64,000 nucleotides of DNA from Dyadobacter crusticola DSM 16708 (GCF_000701505.1 NZ_JNJB01000013.1:62001-126000), one strand, 5' to 3'. Shown: positions 54,275 to 63,100, numbered from the stretch's first letter. Notes: generated by a model not told the origin, from the letters alone. Numbers and translations: made by a program.

Positions 54275-56629
54275 ATGATCAAAAACTATTTCAAGATTGC
54301 GGTCAGAAACCTCCTGCGAAACAAGGGTTTTTCTGCTATCAACATTCTGGGCCTTGTTGTGGGAATGGCCAGCGCGATGCTGATCCTTCTTTGGATCTAC
54401 AATGAAGTAAGCTACGACCGGTTTCATCGGAATGCACCGTACCTCTATACAGCGTGGAACCGCGGAACGTTTGATGGTAAGTTGCAATGCTGGGATGGTA
54501 CACCCAAGATACTGGGTACTACCCTCAAAGAAGAATTTCCTGAAATCGCCGACGTAGCCCGTAACTACTCGCGCTGGTATGTGACGAAAGCGGGCGAAAA
54601 AAAAATGTCAAGTGAGGCAATGGTCACCGATGCCGCTTTTCTCACGATGTTCGACTTCCCACTCTTACAAGGCGACGTCCGCACGGCGCTCAGCCATGTT
54701 AGCTCGATCGTGGTTACCCAAAAGATGGCGGTAAAAATGTTTGGTACCGAAGATGCATTGAACAAGGTAATCACGATAGACAAAGACAATTTCACGGTTA
54801 CGGGCATTATGAAAGACCTGCCTACCAACACCGCGTTCACTTTTGAATTTCTGTTGCCCTGGGACTACCTGAAAAAGACAGGAGAGTACGACGAACACTG
54901 GGGTAACAACTCCGTGAAGACCTACGTACAGCTCAAACCTCATACAAATCCTGCATTGCTTGGTCAAAAGATCAGGGATGTTACGATCAGGCACTCTGCC
55001 AATACCGAAGACAACGAAGTATTTCTTCATCCAATTCAAAAATGGCATTTGTATTCCAATTTTGAAAACGGGAAAATCGCAGGCGGGCGCATCGTTATTG
55101 TGCGCCTGTTCAGCGTTATCGCCGGCTTTATCTTGCTTATTGCCTGCATCAACTTCATGAACCTCAGCACGGCGAGAAGTGAAAAACGCGCTAAGGAAGT
55201 AGGTATCAGGAAAGCGGCTGGCGCTAACAAATCCTGGCTTGTAAGTCAGTTTATCGGCGAATCTATATTGATCTCATTCATTGCGGGTTTGATCGCATTT
55301 GTAGCTGTTGTACTTACGCTGCCTGCATTCGGTACGTTGATCGGCAAAAGCCTTCAGATGCCGTATGCCAGTCCTGCTTTCTGGCTTGCGTTGCTCTCTT
55401 TTGTGCTACTTACCGGCATAATTGCCGGCAGTTACCCTGCATTTTTCCTTTCTTCTTTTAAACCGATCGAAATACTAAAAGGTACCTTTAAGAAGACCAA
55501 TGCGACTGTCAGTCCGCGAAAGGTTTTAGTGGTAGTCCAATTCAGCTTCGCGATTGTGCTTATTATTTCCACGCTGGTTGTTGTTCGGCAGATCCGCTAT
55601 GCACAAAACCGCAACGCTGGCTACGAGCGCGGACAGGTTATATTCCAATGGATTACGGGTGATCTTGAAAAGAACTATGACCAGATAAAACGCGAACTGG
55701 TAAGTAGCGGCGTAGCAGCGTCTATGACGAAAACGGCTTCACCGCTCAGTTACATCAACAGCGATACCTGGGGAATTGAATGGAAGGGAAAAAATCCAGG
55801 TGACAAAATTGACTTTGACCGGTTTAGCGAGGACGAAGATCTGGTGAAAACAGCAGGATTGCAGCTTATCGCAGGCCGCGATATGGACCTCACCAAATTC
55901 CCGTCAGATTCGTCGGCTATGCTGCTGAATGAAGCGGCTGTGCGGGCAATGGGCTTAAAAGATCCGATCGGGCAGATTGTGAAAGACGGCGATCTGGCGT
56001 ATCACGTGGTGGGTGTGGTAAAAGATTTCCTGATAGGCTCGCCTTATGAAAATCTCAGACCAATGGTAATCGAAGGCGCACAAAGCAGCTTCAACGTAAT
56101 TCATATCAAGCTCACTAACAACAAAGAAACTGCGGATCATATAAAGGCAATCGAAGCTGTCTTCCGCCGCTACAACCCGGATTATCCGTTTGAATACCAC
56201 TTTGTTGACGAAGATTATGCGCTGAAATTCGAAGATACCCGCCGCATTGCCGCATTGACCGGCCTTTTCGCCGGGTTAACGATTTTCATTTCCTGCCTAG
56301 GGCTTTTCGGACTCGCAACTTATATGGCGGAAAACAGGGTGAAAGAGATCGGCGTACGGAAAGTACTGGGCGCCTCGGTGATGAGCATCACTGCATTGCT
56401 ATCGAGGGAGTTCCTGCTGTTGGTACTGATTTCGATCGTGATCGCTGTGCCCGTAGCCTGGTATGCAATGCATCTTTGGCTAAGTGATTTCTCTTACCAC
56501 ACGAATATGCCCTGGTGGGTATTTGCATCAGCGGGCTTGCTCGCAATTGCAGTTTCGCTGGCCACAGTGAGTTACCAGGCGATAAGAGCCGCCTTGCTGA
56601 ATCCGGTAAAAAGTTTGCGAAGCGAGTAG
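54275..56629 (+). CDS. MacB/FtsX-like ABC permease, full length
   Basis: This 784-residue inner-membrane protein has two copies of the MacB_PCD plus FtsX module. The N-terminal part begins MIKNYFKIAVRNLLRNKGFS with a helix (AINILGLVVGMASAMLILLW). Each FtsX unit carries the conserved motif, KEVGIRKAAGA in the first and KEIGVRKVLGA in the second. The ATG at 54275 is used; an upstream TTG at 54266 is unlikely. No ATPase gene is adjacent, as is common for this large Cytophagales family, so its energy partner and substrate are unknown. Peptide, lipid or lipoprotein transport across the envelope is the family expectation. Confidence 0.93.
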   Translation: MIKNYFKIAVRNLLRNKGFSAINILGLVVGMASAMLILLWIYNEVSYDRFHRNAPYLYTAWNRGTFDGKLQCWDGTPKILGTTLKEEFPEIADVARNYSRWYVTKAGEKKMSSEAMVTDAAFLTMFDFPLLQGDVRTALSHVSSIVVTQKMAVKMFGTEDALNKVITIDKDNFTVTGIMKDLPTNTAFTFEFLLPWDYLKKTGEYDEHWGNNSVKTYVQLKPHTNPALLGQKIRDVTIRHSANTEDNEVFLHPIQKWHLYSNFENGKIAGGRIVIVRLFSVIAGFILLIACINFMNLSTARSEKRAKEVGIRKAAGANKSWLVSQFIGESILISFIAGLIAFVAVVLTLPAFGTLIGKSLQMPYASPAFWLALLSFVLLTGIIAGSYPAFFLSSFKPIEILKGTFKKTNATVSPRKVLVVVQFSFAIVLIISTLVVVRQIRYAQNRNAGYERGQVIFQWITGDLEKNYDQIKRELVSSGVAASMTKTASPLSYINSDTWGIEWKGKNPGDKIDFDRFSEDEDLVKTAGLQLIAGRDMDLTKFPSDSSAMLLNEAAVRAMGLKDPIGQIVKDGDLAYHVVGVVKDFLIGSPYENLRPMVIEGAQSSFNVIHIKLTNNKETADHIKAIEAVFRRYNPDYPFEYHFVDEDYALKFEDTRRIAALTGLFAGLTIFISCLGLFGLATYMAENRVKEIGVRKVLGASVMSITALLSREFLLLVLISIVIAVPVAWYAMHLWLSDFSYHTNMPWWVFASAGLLAIAVSLATVSYQAIRAALLNPVKSLRSE

Positions 56630-56630
56630 C

Positions 56631-56822
56631 TTACCAGAGCTTTTCTTCTTTCATGAAGCCTGTTGCAGTCAAAATCTGCATCAGAATGCTTGTTACCAGC
56701 ATTGCTCTGACTACAATGAACATCGCGCGATAGTCAGCCTGCGGTTCAAGAACGATCACTAAATAGTAGAGGAGAATATTGGACATTGCCAATACGAGGA
56801 AAGTAAAAATCTTGCTAATCAT
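56631..56822 (-). CDS. Small two-helix membrane protein, unknown
   Basis: I do not recognise this 63-residue protein. It has two hydrophobic segments (IFTFLVLAMSNILLYYLVIV and AMFIVVRAMLVTSILMQIL) joined by a short charged loop. Its stop lies one base from the permease stop on the opposite strand. Coding is likely but not certain, since there is no homology call to support it. Confidence 0.5.
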   Translation of the reverse strand: MISKIFTFLVLAMSNILLYYLVIVLEPQADYRAMFIVVRAMLVTSILMQILTATGFMKEEKLW

Positions 56823-56902
56823 ATCTTCCGGTTTCTATTACGAAGATAATAAATGGAAGCGGAGCTGTGCAAGCATTGCACTACTAATCAACTTCATCGC
56901 GG

Positions 56903-56943
56903 TTTGATCAACAATAAAGAATATTTGATATTTTTGTATCAAA
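56903..56943 (+). promoter_or_regulatory. Promoter with overlapping inverted repeat for a response regulator gene
   Basis: TTTG at 56903-56906, a 22-base spacer and TATTTTTG at 56929-56936 fit the Bacteroidota -33/-7 pattern. TTTGATA (56924-56930) and TATCAAA (56937-56943) form an inverted repeat across the -7 box. The response regulator starts at 56956, so the leader is short. Confidence 0.55.
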
Positions 56944-56955
56944 TACAAATACGAT

Positions 56956-57360
56956 ATGGAAGAAGGTCAGACAGTCCATCTTGCAGATGACGACGAAGAC
57001 GATAGAATGTTGATCAAAGATGCACTGGAAGAGGCGGACGCAAATGTAAGAGTGATTGAGGCGGAGAATGGTAAGGAGCTTCTGGAAAATGTAAAGGATG
57101 CGGACAATCTCTCCAACACGGTAGTGATGGTAGATATGAATATGCCAAAAATGAACGGCATTGAAGCTATCAAGGAGATCCGGTCAGATTCGGAGCTTGC
57201 CGCATTGCCGACAGTAATGCTCTCCACCTCAGACAATCCTGAACTTAAAAAAAGAGCGTTAGCAGCCGGTGCCGACGATTTCTTCGTAAAACCCAGCAGT
57301 TTCCGCGTGCTGCTGGAAATAGTTAATAAAATCCTCTTCAAATTTTTGAAAAGAAAATAA
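56956..57360 (+). CDS. Receiver-only response regulator
   Basis: This 134-residue protein is a single CheY-like receiver (Rcp1-type). It has the acidic cluster ADDDEDD (about 10-16), phospho-acceptor Asp60 in VMVDMNMPKMNG, the switch Thr/Ser near 90-91 (VMLSTS) and Lys112 in FFVKPSSF. There is no output domain, so it probably relays phosphate or acts by protein contact. No kinase gene is adjacent; the GAF kinase at 59813 is the nearest. Confidence 0.93.
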   Translation: MEEGQTVHLADDDEDDRMLIKDALEEADANVRVIEAENGKELLENVKDADNLSNTVVMVDMNMPKMNGIEAIKEIRSDSELAALPTVMLSTSDNPELKKRALAAGADDFFVKPSSFRVLLEIVNKILFKFLKRK

Positions 57361-57598
57361 TCAGAAACGCAGCCGGCTGACCTCCCGGCCGCTTTCCAAA
57401 ACCATTTCTCTCGCAGTCTCCCGAAAAAAAAGCGGGGGCATCTTCACTTTAAATGCGTTCGCCTGCCTTGTGGATAATCATTGTCCTAACCACCCCCCGC
57501 GAATGTCCTTTTTAGGGACGATGTAATTGGTCCCGACAGCCTAATTTCGATTTATAGAAATTCTAAAACAAAACCTGTCAACCAAAAACATTCTCATC

Positions 57599-58024
57599 AT
57601 GCCGAAACTTAACACTTACCTGAACTTCGATGGCAATGCAGAAGAGGCTTTTACCTTTTACAAATCTGTATTCGGTGGTGAATTTCAAGCCGTAAACCGC
57701 ATGTCGGAAATGCCCGGCGCTGAGCAGCTTCCTGAAAATGAGCGAAACCGCCTGATGCACATTTCCCTTCCGATCGGTAAAGATGATGTTTTAATGGCGT
57801 CGGATATTCTGCCTTCGGCAGGCCACACGCTAACCTTTGGTAACTATGCGTACATCTCCGTGTTCGCAGAAAGCCGCGAAGAGGCCGACCGTCTTTTCAA
57901 CGGATTGTCGGTGGGCGGAACCATTGAAATGCCAATGGAAGATGCATTCTGGGGCGACTATTTCGGAAGCTTTCAGGACAAATATGGCGTGAGCTGGATG
58001 ATTAACTATCCGAGCCAAGGTTAA
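57599..58024 (+). CDS. VOC-family protein (PhnB/glyoxalase-like)
   Basis: This 141-residue protein has the vicinal-oxygen-chelate fold of the PhnB type: YLNFDGNAEEAFTFYKSVFG, HISLPIGKDDVLMASDILPS, YISVFAESREEADRLFNGLS and FWGDYFGSFQDKYGVSWMIN. Most close relatives are uncharacterised. It is a single-gene unit ending at an intrinsic terminator. Confidence 0.9.
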   Translation: MPKLNTYLNFDGNAEEAFTFYKSVFGGEFQAVNRMSEMPGAEQLPENERNRLMHISLPIGKDDVLMASDILPSAGHTLTFGNYAYISVFAESREEADRLFNGLSVGGTIEMPMEDAFWGDYFGSFQDKYGVSWMINYPSQG

Positions 58025-58064
58025 TCCCGAACGCAATGTAGTTCAGATCACCTTTTTCACTTAG

Positions 58065-58094
58065 ACCGGGTCCGCTGACTGGCTCGGTTTTTTT
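58065..58094 (+). terminator. Intrinsic terminator after the VOC gene
   Basis: ACCGGGTC (58065-58072) pairs with GGCTCGGT (58081-58088) using two G-T wobbles and an 8-base loop, followed by seven T. Confidence 0.78.
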
Positions 58095-58122
58095 GTTTGT
58101 AGTTGGAAAAAACATCAGCAAA

Positions 58123-58377
58123 ATGGCTACTTCAGACAAAAACCAATCAGACCAAAAAGAAAACGATCAAAACGACGCTGCTGCGCTCAAAGGCTCTAAT
58201 ACCGTGAAAGATCCAGATCAATGGACTACCGGCGACGAACCGATGACAGGCGCGCAGCAATCCTACCTGAAAACACTTTCGGACGAAGCAGGAGTTGAAT
58301 TTGACGACAAGCTGACCAAAGCAGAAGCTTCCAAAAGGATTGACGAATTACAGCATCAGACAGGCCGCGGATTATAG
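58123..58377 (+). CDS. DUF3072-domain protein
   Basis: This 84-residue soluble protein carries the DUF3072 signature: VKDPDQWTTGDEPMTGAQQS, then YLKTLSDEAG and LTKAEASKRIDELQ. The start at 58123 is chosen because the upstream open frame would begin just after the terminator hairpin. The N-terminus is lysine- and asparagine-rich and probably disordered. The C-terminal half resembles a small SAP-like helical motif. Function unknown. Confidence 0.85.
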   Translation: MATSDKNQSDQKENDQNDAAALKGSNTVKDPDQWTTGDEPMTGAQQSYLKTLSDEAGVEFDDKLTKAEASKRIDELQHQTGRGL

Positions 58378-58402
58378 GGGCCTCACACGTTATCGAATTT
58401 CT

Positions 58403-58810
58403 ATGCCGGTATTTTCAAAATACACTTACTTTTTTATCAAACTTCCTGTTGCTGTTTCCATGTTCGGTCATGGTCTGGTAAGACTTCCAAAGCTGGCTGG
58501 TTTCAGCAACTGGATGGTTGAGAAAATGGCTAAGTCTTTCATCCCGGACGCACTCGTAGTCCCTTTCAGCTACGCATTGCCGATTGCCGAGCTGGTGATC
58601 GGTTTGCTTTTGATCATCGGTTTATATACAAAACAATCCCTGCAAGCCGGCCTCCTGGTAATGGCGCTGCTGATATTCGGCAGCAGCTCTACTGAAAGCT
58701 GGGATGCGATTACACCTCAGTTGATTCACGCAGGATATATGGCCGCTTTACTGCTGCTGGTTCATCACGACCGGTTTTCAGCAGACACAATGCGCGCCGG
58801 CATCAAATAA
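58403..58810 (+). CDS. DoxX-family membrane protein
   Basis: This 135-residue protein has four hydrophobic segments (FFIKLPVAVSMFGHGLVRLP, VVPFSYALPIAELVIGLLLI, AGLLVMALLIFGSSS, AGYMAALLLLVHH) in DoxX order. The start at 58403 gives a normal N-terminus. It lies 25 bases after the DUF3072 gene and 10 bases before the aldo/keto reductase, so these may form a small operon with a redox theme. Confidence 0.85.
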   Translation: MPVFSKYTYFFIKLPVAVSMFGHGLVRLPKLAGFSNWMVEKMAKSFIPDALVVPFSYALPIAELVIGLLLIIGLYTKQSLQAGLLVMALLIFGSSSTESWDAITPQLIHAGYMAALLLLVHHDRFSADTMRAGIK

Positions 58811-58820
58811 CATTCACTTT

Positions 58821-59774
58821 ATGCAAAAAGTACAATTAGGAAAAACAGACCTCCATATTGCGCCGGTCAATTTGGGCGGCAATGTATTTGGCTGGACACT
58901 GGATGAAAAACAGTCTTTCGAGATCCTGGACGCATTTGCGGGCGCGGGATTCAATTTCCTGGATACTGCCGACACTTACTCCTGGTGGGTGGAGGGAAAC
59001 ACGGGTGGTGAGTCGGAGACGATTATCGGCAAATGGATGAGCAGCCGCCAGAACCGAAAAGACGTTATTGTGGCAACAAAGGTCGGCTCACAAAATGGGC
59101 AGCACCCGGCTGATATCAGTAAGTCTTATATTTTGAAAACAGCCGAAGAATCGTTGAAGAGGCTTCAAACCGATTACATTGACCTGTATTACACGCATTT
59201 TGATGACGAGAAAACACCGGTAGAAGAGACGCTATCCGCTTACGAGCAGCTCATTAAAGAAGGGAAAGTCCGCTACATCGGCGCTTCCAACCTGAGCCCC
59301 GACAGGCTGAATGCATCCTTTGAAGCTTCTGAGAAAAACGGCTTGCCCGTGTACCAGGTGTTACAACCAAACTATAACCTGATCAGTAGAAGTACTTACG
59401 AGAACGATTATGCGCCCATTGCACAGAAACATAACCTTGCAGTACTACCCTACTTTGCACTAGCGGCCGGTTTTCTTACTGGGAAATACCGTTCGGAAGC
59501 TGACTTAAGCAAGAGCCAGCGTGGTGGCGGGATGAAGGATTATCTCAATGAAAAAGGCTTCGCGATCCTGGAAGCACTTGACAACGTATCTGAAAAACAC
59601 GGTATGACACAGGCGACAGTCGCGCTTTCGTGGCTTTTGCACCAGCCTTTAATCGCTGCTCCCATTGTGAGCGCTACAAGCAAGAGTCAGCTCGAAACCA
59701 TTTTTCAGGCACCTGAACTGCGGCTAGACAAGGAAGATCTGGAAAGACTTGATCAGGCAAGCAGAAACAGATAA
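58821..59774 (+). CDS. Aldo/keto reductase
   Basis: This 317-residue NADPH-dependent oxidoreductase has the catalytic tetrad in LDTADTYSWW (Asp, Tyr), VIVATKVG (Lys) and DLYYTHFDDEKTPVEE (His). The SNLSPDRLNA and LNPNYNLISR-type blocks and the C-terminal APIVSATSKSQLETIF cofactor-binding segment are also present. It follows the DoxX gene by 10 bases. The substrate is unknown. Confidence 0.94.
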   Translation: MQKVQLGKTDLHIAPVNLGGNVFGWTLDEKQSFEILDAFAGAGFNFLDTADTYSWWVEGNTGGESETIIGKWMSSRQNRKDVIVATKVGSQNGQHPADISKSYILKTAEESLKRLQTDYIDLYYTHFDDEKTPVEETLSAYEQLIKEGKVRYIGASNLSPDRLNASFEASEKNGLPVYQVLQPNYNLISRSTYENDYAPIAQKHNLAVLPYFALAAGFLTGKYRSEADLSKSQRGGGMKDYLNEKGFAILEALDNVSEKHGMTQATVALSWLLHQPLIAAPIVSATSKSQLETIFQAPELRLDKEDLERLDQASRNR

Positions 59775-59796
59775 GTAGAAAGAGAATGTGGCTTTG

Positions 59797-59838
59797 CGCC
59801 CCGTGGTAAGTGCTAGTAGCTGACCGCGGGGCGTCGTT
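59797..59838 (+). terminator. Terminator of the aldo/keto reductase gene, inside the kinase 3' end
   Basis: CGCCCCGTGGT (59797-59807) pairs with ACCGCGGGGCG (59823-59833) over 11 positions with one wobble, followed by TCGTTTT. The right arm lies in the last codons of the convergent histidine kinase. Confidence 0.55.
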
Positions 59839-61069
59839 TTAATGGAAGCGTAACCACAAAGATTGTACCTTTTCCTTCCACCGACTGGGCGGTAATTCGT
59901 CCCCCGTGATTGCTGACGATTTTGCGGCAGTACGCGAGAGAATTCCCCTCCGTCTGCCCGCCTTTGTAACCCGGAAATTTCGAAAATATGTCGAAAATCC
60001 GTTCCAGGTGAGTCTCGGAAAATCCTGCTCCATTGTCCTGGATCCGCAACTCTATCATTTCTTTGCTTTTCCCCATTCGGATAGCAGCGCTATTTTCCTG
60101 TGGCGTTTTGGTAAAAATCTCGATCAAATGCGCCGTATCGTTTTTGGCAAACTGCATTGAGTTCGTGATCAGGTTACTAAAAAGCTGCGCCATTTGAAAA
60201 CGATTGGCATAAATGGTAGGAAGTGCTTCCACCCGCACGCTGGCCTCGGCTGCTTCTAGCTTGGGAGCCAGCAGCTCTGTTACTTCGGAAACCACGTCAT
60301 TTAGGTCTACGGCTTCGAAATTGGTTTCATTATATAAATCGGCAAACTCGGAAAGCTCGGTGACGATTGACGAAAATTGCTGCGCACAGGAGTCTACTTT
60401 TTCGGCATAGATACGCAATTTGGAAGTATCGTTCTTCTCGGTCGCTTCGATAAGCATTCCGGTAAAGACGCGCATCTTCCGCAGCGGCTCCTGCAGGTTG
60501 TGGTTGGAAATAAAATGGAACTGGTGATTGATATTGATAGAATCTGCAAGCTGGTGGTTCAGGTCGCTTACAGCCTGCCTGCTTTTTTCGACGGCTTCAA
60601 CGTTTTGTAAATGAAAGGCAATCAGGTCGGCGAACATTTCAAACATACCTACCGTCTTCACTCCGCTAAGCACCGCAGGTTTGGGATCGATGGCGCAGAG
60701 CGTACCGAAGAACTGCCCGTTCTTCAAATATATCGGGACTGAGATGTAGCTCTTAAAACCGTACATCTGTGGCGTGTGGTGATTACAGTACGTGGCATCC
60801 TTATCCACATCGTCGATTACCACCAGCTCGTGTCTTTCCCTGATCTCGTTGCAAATTGTAGTTTTCAGCGGCAATTCTTCTCCCGGCTTCAAACCGAATT
60901 CAATCTCGTCACGGACGCTGCACGCCAGCCACTTTTCATCTGTTACCCTTGCTACTGCCGCAAACCCCATTCCCGTCGAATTGCAGATCACTTCAAGCAT
61001 TTTGGGAATTATCGGGATCTGCTCAATTCTTGCCAGATCATCAAGGAAATTCTTATCAAGACTCTTCAT
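59813..61069 (-). CDS. GAF-domain sensor histidine kinase, degenerate core motifs
   Basis: This 418-residue cytoplasmic protein has a GAF domain at about 18-160 (GMGFAAVARVTDEKWLACSV, FKSYISVPIYLKNGQFFGTL) and a kinase core. The phospho-acceptor box is FISNHNLQEPLRKM (His200), with Asn where relatives usually have Asp. The N box is FSNLITNSMQFAKND and the G1 box IQDNGAGF. The G2 box reads TEGNSLAYCRKI in place of a GTGIGLA-type loop. The start at 61069 matches the promoter at 61088; the frame is open 7 codons further. No cognate output regulator is adjacent. It may be a weak kinase, a phosphatase or a docking partner. Confidence 0.88.
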   Translation of the reverse strand: MKSLDKNFLDDLARIEQIPIIPKMLEVICNSTGMGFAAVARVTDEKWLACSVRDEIEFGLKPGEELPLKTTICNEIRERHELVVIDDVDKDATYCNHHTPQMYGFKSYISVPIYLKNGQFFGTLCAIDPKPAVLSGVKTVGMFEMFADLIAFHLQNVEAVEKSRQAVSDLNHQLADSININHQFHFISNHNLQEPLRKMRVFTGMLIEATEKNDTSKLRIYAEKVDSCAQQFSSIVTELSEFADLYNETNFEAVDLNDVVSEVTELLAPKLEAAEASVRVEALPTIYANRFQMAQLFSNLITNSMQFAKNDTAHLIEIFTKTPQENSAAIRMGKSKEMIELRIQDNGAGFSETHLERIFDIFSKFPGYKGGQTEGNSLAYCRKIVSNHGGRITAQSVEGKGTIFVVTLPLKRRPAVSY

Positions 61070-61087
61070 TGTTGAGGTGCATTTTGT

Positions 61088-61095
61088 CAAATCTA
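61088..61095 (-). promoter_or_regulatory. -7 box of the GAF histidine kinase gene
   Basis: TAGATTTG on the minus strand (61095-61088) matches the Bacteroidota TAnnTTTG -7 element, 18 bases before the kinase start at 61069. Confidence 0.5.
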
Positions 61096-61156
61096 CACAA
61101 AGTCGACCTTCATCAAAAGCAATTCAGGTTGTTTTAGTAATAAAAATGCTTTGAAC

Positions 61157-61230
61157 GTGAGCCGATTATTCACGCTAATCGGCTCACATTTTGATTATAT
61201 TTGAGCCGATTGCATCAACTACCCGGCTCA
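61157..61230. promoter_or_regulatory. Double inverted repeat around the DUF1080 gene promoter
   Basis: The first repeat has perfect 12-base arms, GTGAGCCGATTA (61157-61168) and TAATCGGCTCAC (61176-61187). The second has TGAGCCG (61202-61208) and CGGCTCA (61224-61230). Four TGAGCCG half-sites thus lie within 74 bases. A plus-strand -7 box TATATTTG sits at 61196-61203 between them and overlaps the second repeat. This is a strong operator candidate for the DUF1080 gene at 61360. No regulator gene is adjacent. Confidence 0.65.
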
Positions 61231-61359
61231 TGAGCTATAACTGGCAATGCCACTGCACCCGGCGGCAAGCAGGAAATGCGGAAAGCACATGTACGCTCAG
61301 CCCGCAAGATTTTTCTAGAAATTTATCCATAAATTGACCTTTCTTAATATTCTAATATC

Positions 61360-62316
61360 ATGATCAAATCATTCCGACCTAACCTGAAAAGGCTTTTCTG
61401 CCTTGCATTATCCACCGTGTCCATCTTCGCTGCACAGCTGGACGCGAAACCACTCGCATCAACACTGGAAGGCCGCTGGGACATTACCGTTGACAGAGAT
61501 GGAAAGCCTGCTCCCTCCTGGCTGGAAGTACGCCACTCCGGCACCAAAACGCTGGTAGGACAGTTTACCGGCTTTTCCGGCAGCGCCAGGCCGATTGCAG
61601 AAGTAAAATTTGCAGATGGAAAATTCACATTCGAGATCCCGCCGCAATGGGAGCGCGGCGACAAGTACCTGTCCGTGGAAGGATCACTATCAGGAGAGAC
61701 GCTAAGCGGCTCGATGACCACGCCGGAAGGAAAAACTTACACATGGAAAGGAGTACGTGCTCCTTCACTCCGCGGAAAAGGTACACCTGCATGGGGCACA
61801 CCAGTGAAGCTCACGGCAGGCAATGAAATCAAAGGCTGGCACGCGGTGGGAGGAGAAAACCAGTGGGTTGCTGAGAATGGCATTCTGCGCAGCCCTAAAT
61901 CTGGCGCTAATCTGATTACAGACCAGAAGTTCGGTGACTTTAAGCTTCATATCGAATTCCGCATACCGAAAGGAAGCAACAGCGGGGTTTACCTGAGAGG
62001 AAGATATGAAGTGCAGGTAACCGACAGCAAAGGAATGGAACCCTCGCTGGACCAAATGGGCGCAGTTTACGGATTTATCACGCCCAGTGAAATGGTAGCC
62101 AAAGATGCAGGCGAATGGAATTCTTTTGATATCACCCTGATCGGCAGAATGCTGACGCTTGTGGCAAATGGAAAAACAGTGATCAGCAACCAGGAAATCC
62201 CAGGTATTACCGGCGGGGCGCTGGATAGCAACGAAGGAGAGCCAGGCCCGCTGTACATTCAAGGAGACCACGGCCCGGTTGAATACCGCAACATTGTGGT
62301 TACTCCTGCGAAGTAA
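61360..62316 (+). CDS. Exported DUF1080 (3-keto-disaccharide hydrolase-like) protein
   Basis: This 318-residue protein has a signal peptide (LFCLALSTVSIFAAQLDA). Residues 35-130 are a beta-rich N-terminal domain (GRWDITVDRDGKPAPSWLEV). Residues about 145-318 are a DUF1080 concanavalin-like domain (EIKGWHAVGGENQWVAENGI, FGDFKLHIEFRIPKGSNSGV, GEWNSFDITLIGRMLTLVAN). DUF1080 proteins in gut Bacteroides include 3-keto-glycoside hydrolases. A possible link with the FAD oxidoreductases at 49018-52717 is speculation. It converges with the AlkD-like gene, with 3 bases between stops. Confidence 0.9.
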   Translation: MIKSFRPNLKRLFCLALSTVSIFAAQLDAKPLASTLEGRWDITVDRDGKPAPSWLEVRHSGTKTLVGQFTGFSGSARPIAEVKFADGKFTFEIPPQWERGDKYLSVEGSLSGETLSGSMTTPEGKTYTWKGVRAPSLRGKGTPAWGTPVKLTAGNEIKGWHAVGGENQWVAENGILRSPKSGANLITDQKFGDFKLHIEFRIPKGSNSGVYLRGRYEVQVTDSKGMEPSLDQMGAVYGFITPSEMVAKDAGEWNSFDITLIGRMLTLVANGKTVISNQEIPGITGGALDSNEGEPGPLYIQGDHGPVEYRNIVVTPAK

Positions 62317-62319
62317 TGC

Positions 62320-63078
62320 TTATTTAGCAAGTTTCAAGCCCATATAGTGGCTGCGCAGCGGCTTATCAAAATGTTCGATAGAGTAGCGCAGCAAAGTCCG
62401 CGGCATTGTAGCGGCATAGCGGTCGAGGAAGTTGAGCAGTTGCGGGCGGTTTACCTGTCCCGCACTGCGCAGCATCCAGCCGGTCGCTTTATGAATGAGA
62501 TCGTGCTTGTCCTTCAAAAGCAGCTCCGCAATGCGGAAAGTATCTCCCAAATCCCCCTGTTTGATAAAATACCCGGTGCTGACAATGGCGGTACGCCGCT
62601 CCCAGATGTTCTCGGATCCGGCGAGCTGATAAAGTACTTCCCGCGATTCTCCCGAAAGGTACAGATACCCGCCAATTACATAAGGCGCACAAATATCAAC
62701 GAGGTCCCAATTATTGATCCGGCGGGTATTGCGCAGGTAAAGATCAAATAACGCCTTGCGCTGCTGCATGGGTGTTTTTTTAAGCCTGGCCTGCTGATTA
62801 ATGATACTGAGTGCGCCGGTCCTTACTTCATGCACCGGGTTTTGCAGGAGTACTTCTATTTCCGTGAGCGGCAGACCGAGATATGCTTTCGCCAGGGTGA
62901 AGATTGTACCCATTCTCACACCCATGAAAGTATCGCCCTCGCCATATTCCCCTTCACCTGTCTTGAAATACCGCATCAGCTTCATTGCTTCTACGGGCGA
63001 CTGATAGGCTTCCAGCTGCCTGACGAAGTCAGCGGCCGTAGGGCTTGCGGGAATGTCGGGTGAGGAAATGGCGGCCAT
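62320..63078 (-). CDS. AlkD-like DNA alkylation repair protein
   Basis: This 252-residue HEAT-repeat DNA glycosylase shows family landmarks: FFRQLEA-type N-terminal helix, MGVRMGTIFTLAKAY, NNWDLVDICAPYVIG, ENIWERRTAIVSTGYFI and DLIHKATGWMLRSAG. AlkD removes bulky or cationic alkylated bases without base flipping. It lies 22 bases after a DoxX gene on the same strand and probably shares its transcript. Confidence 0.92.
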   Translation of the reverse strand: MAAISSPDIPASPTAADFVRQLEAYQSPVEAMKLMRYFKTGEGEYGEGDTFMGVRMGTIFTLAKAYLGLPLTEIEVLLQNPVHEVRTGALSIINQQARLKKTPMQQRKALFDLYLRNTRRINNWDLVDICAPYVIGGYLYLSGESREVLYQLAGSENIWERRTAIVSTGYFIKQGDLGDTFRIAELLLKDKHDLIHKATGWMLRSAGQVNRPQLLNFLDRYAATMPRTLLRYSIEHFDKPLRSHYMGLKLAK

Positions 63079-63100
63079 AAATTGGGGTAGCGCTTGCTGT

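Noticed and set aside
57361..57598. Possible small RNA or terminator downstream of the receiver gene
   Set aside because: Only a 5-base stem near 57372 without a proper T-run was seen; no consistent promoter or structure.
61157..61187. Reading the 12-base inverted repeat as a transcription terminator
   Set aside because: Both flanking genes are transcribed away from it, so there is no upstream transcript to end, and the T-run is short.
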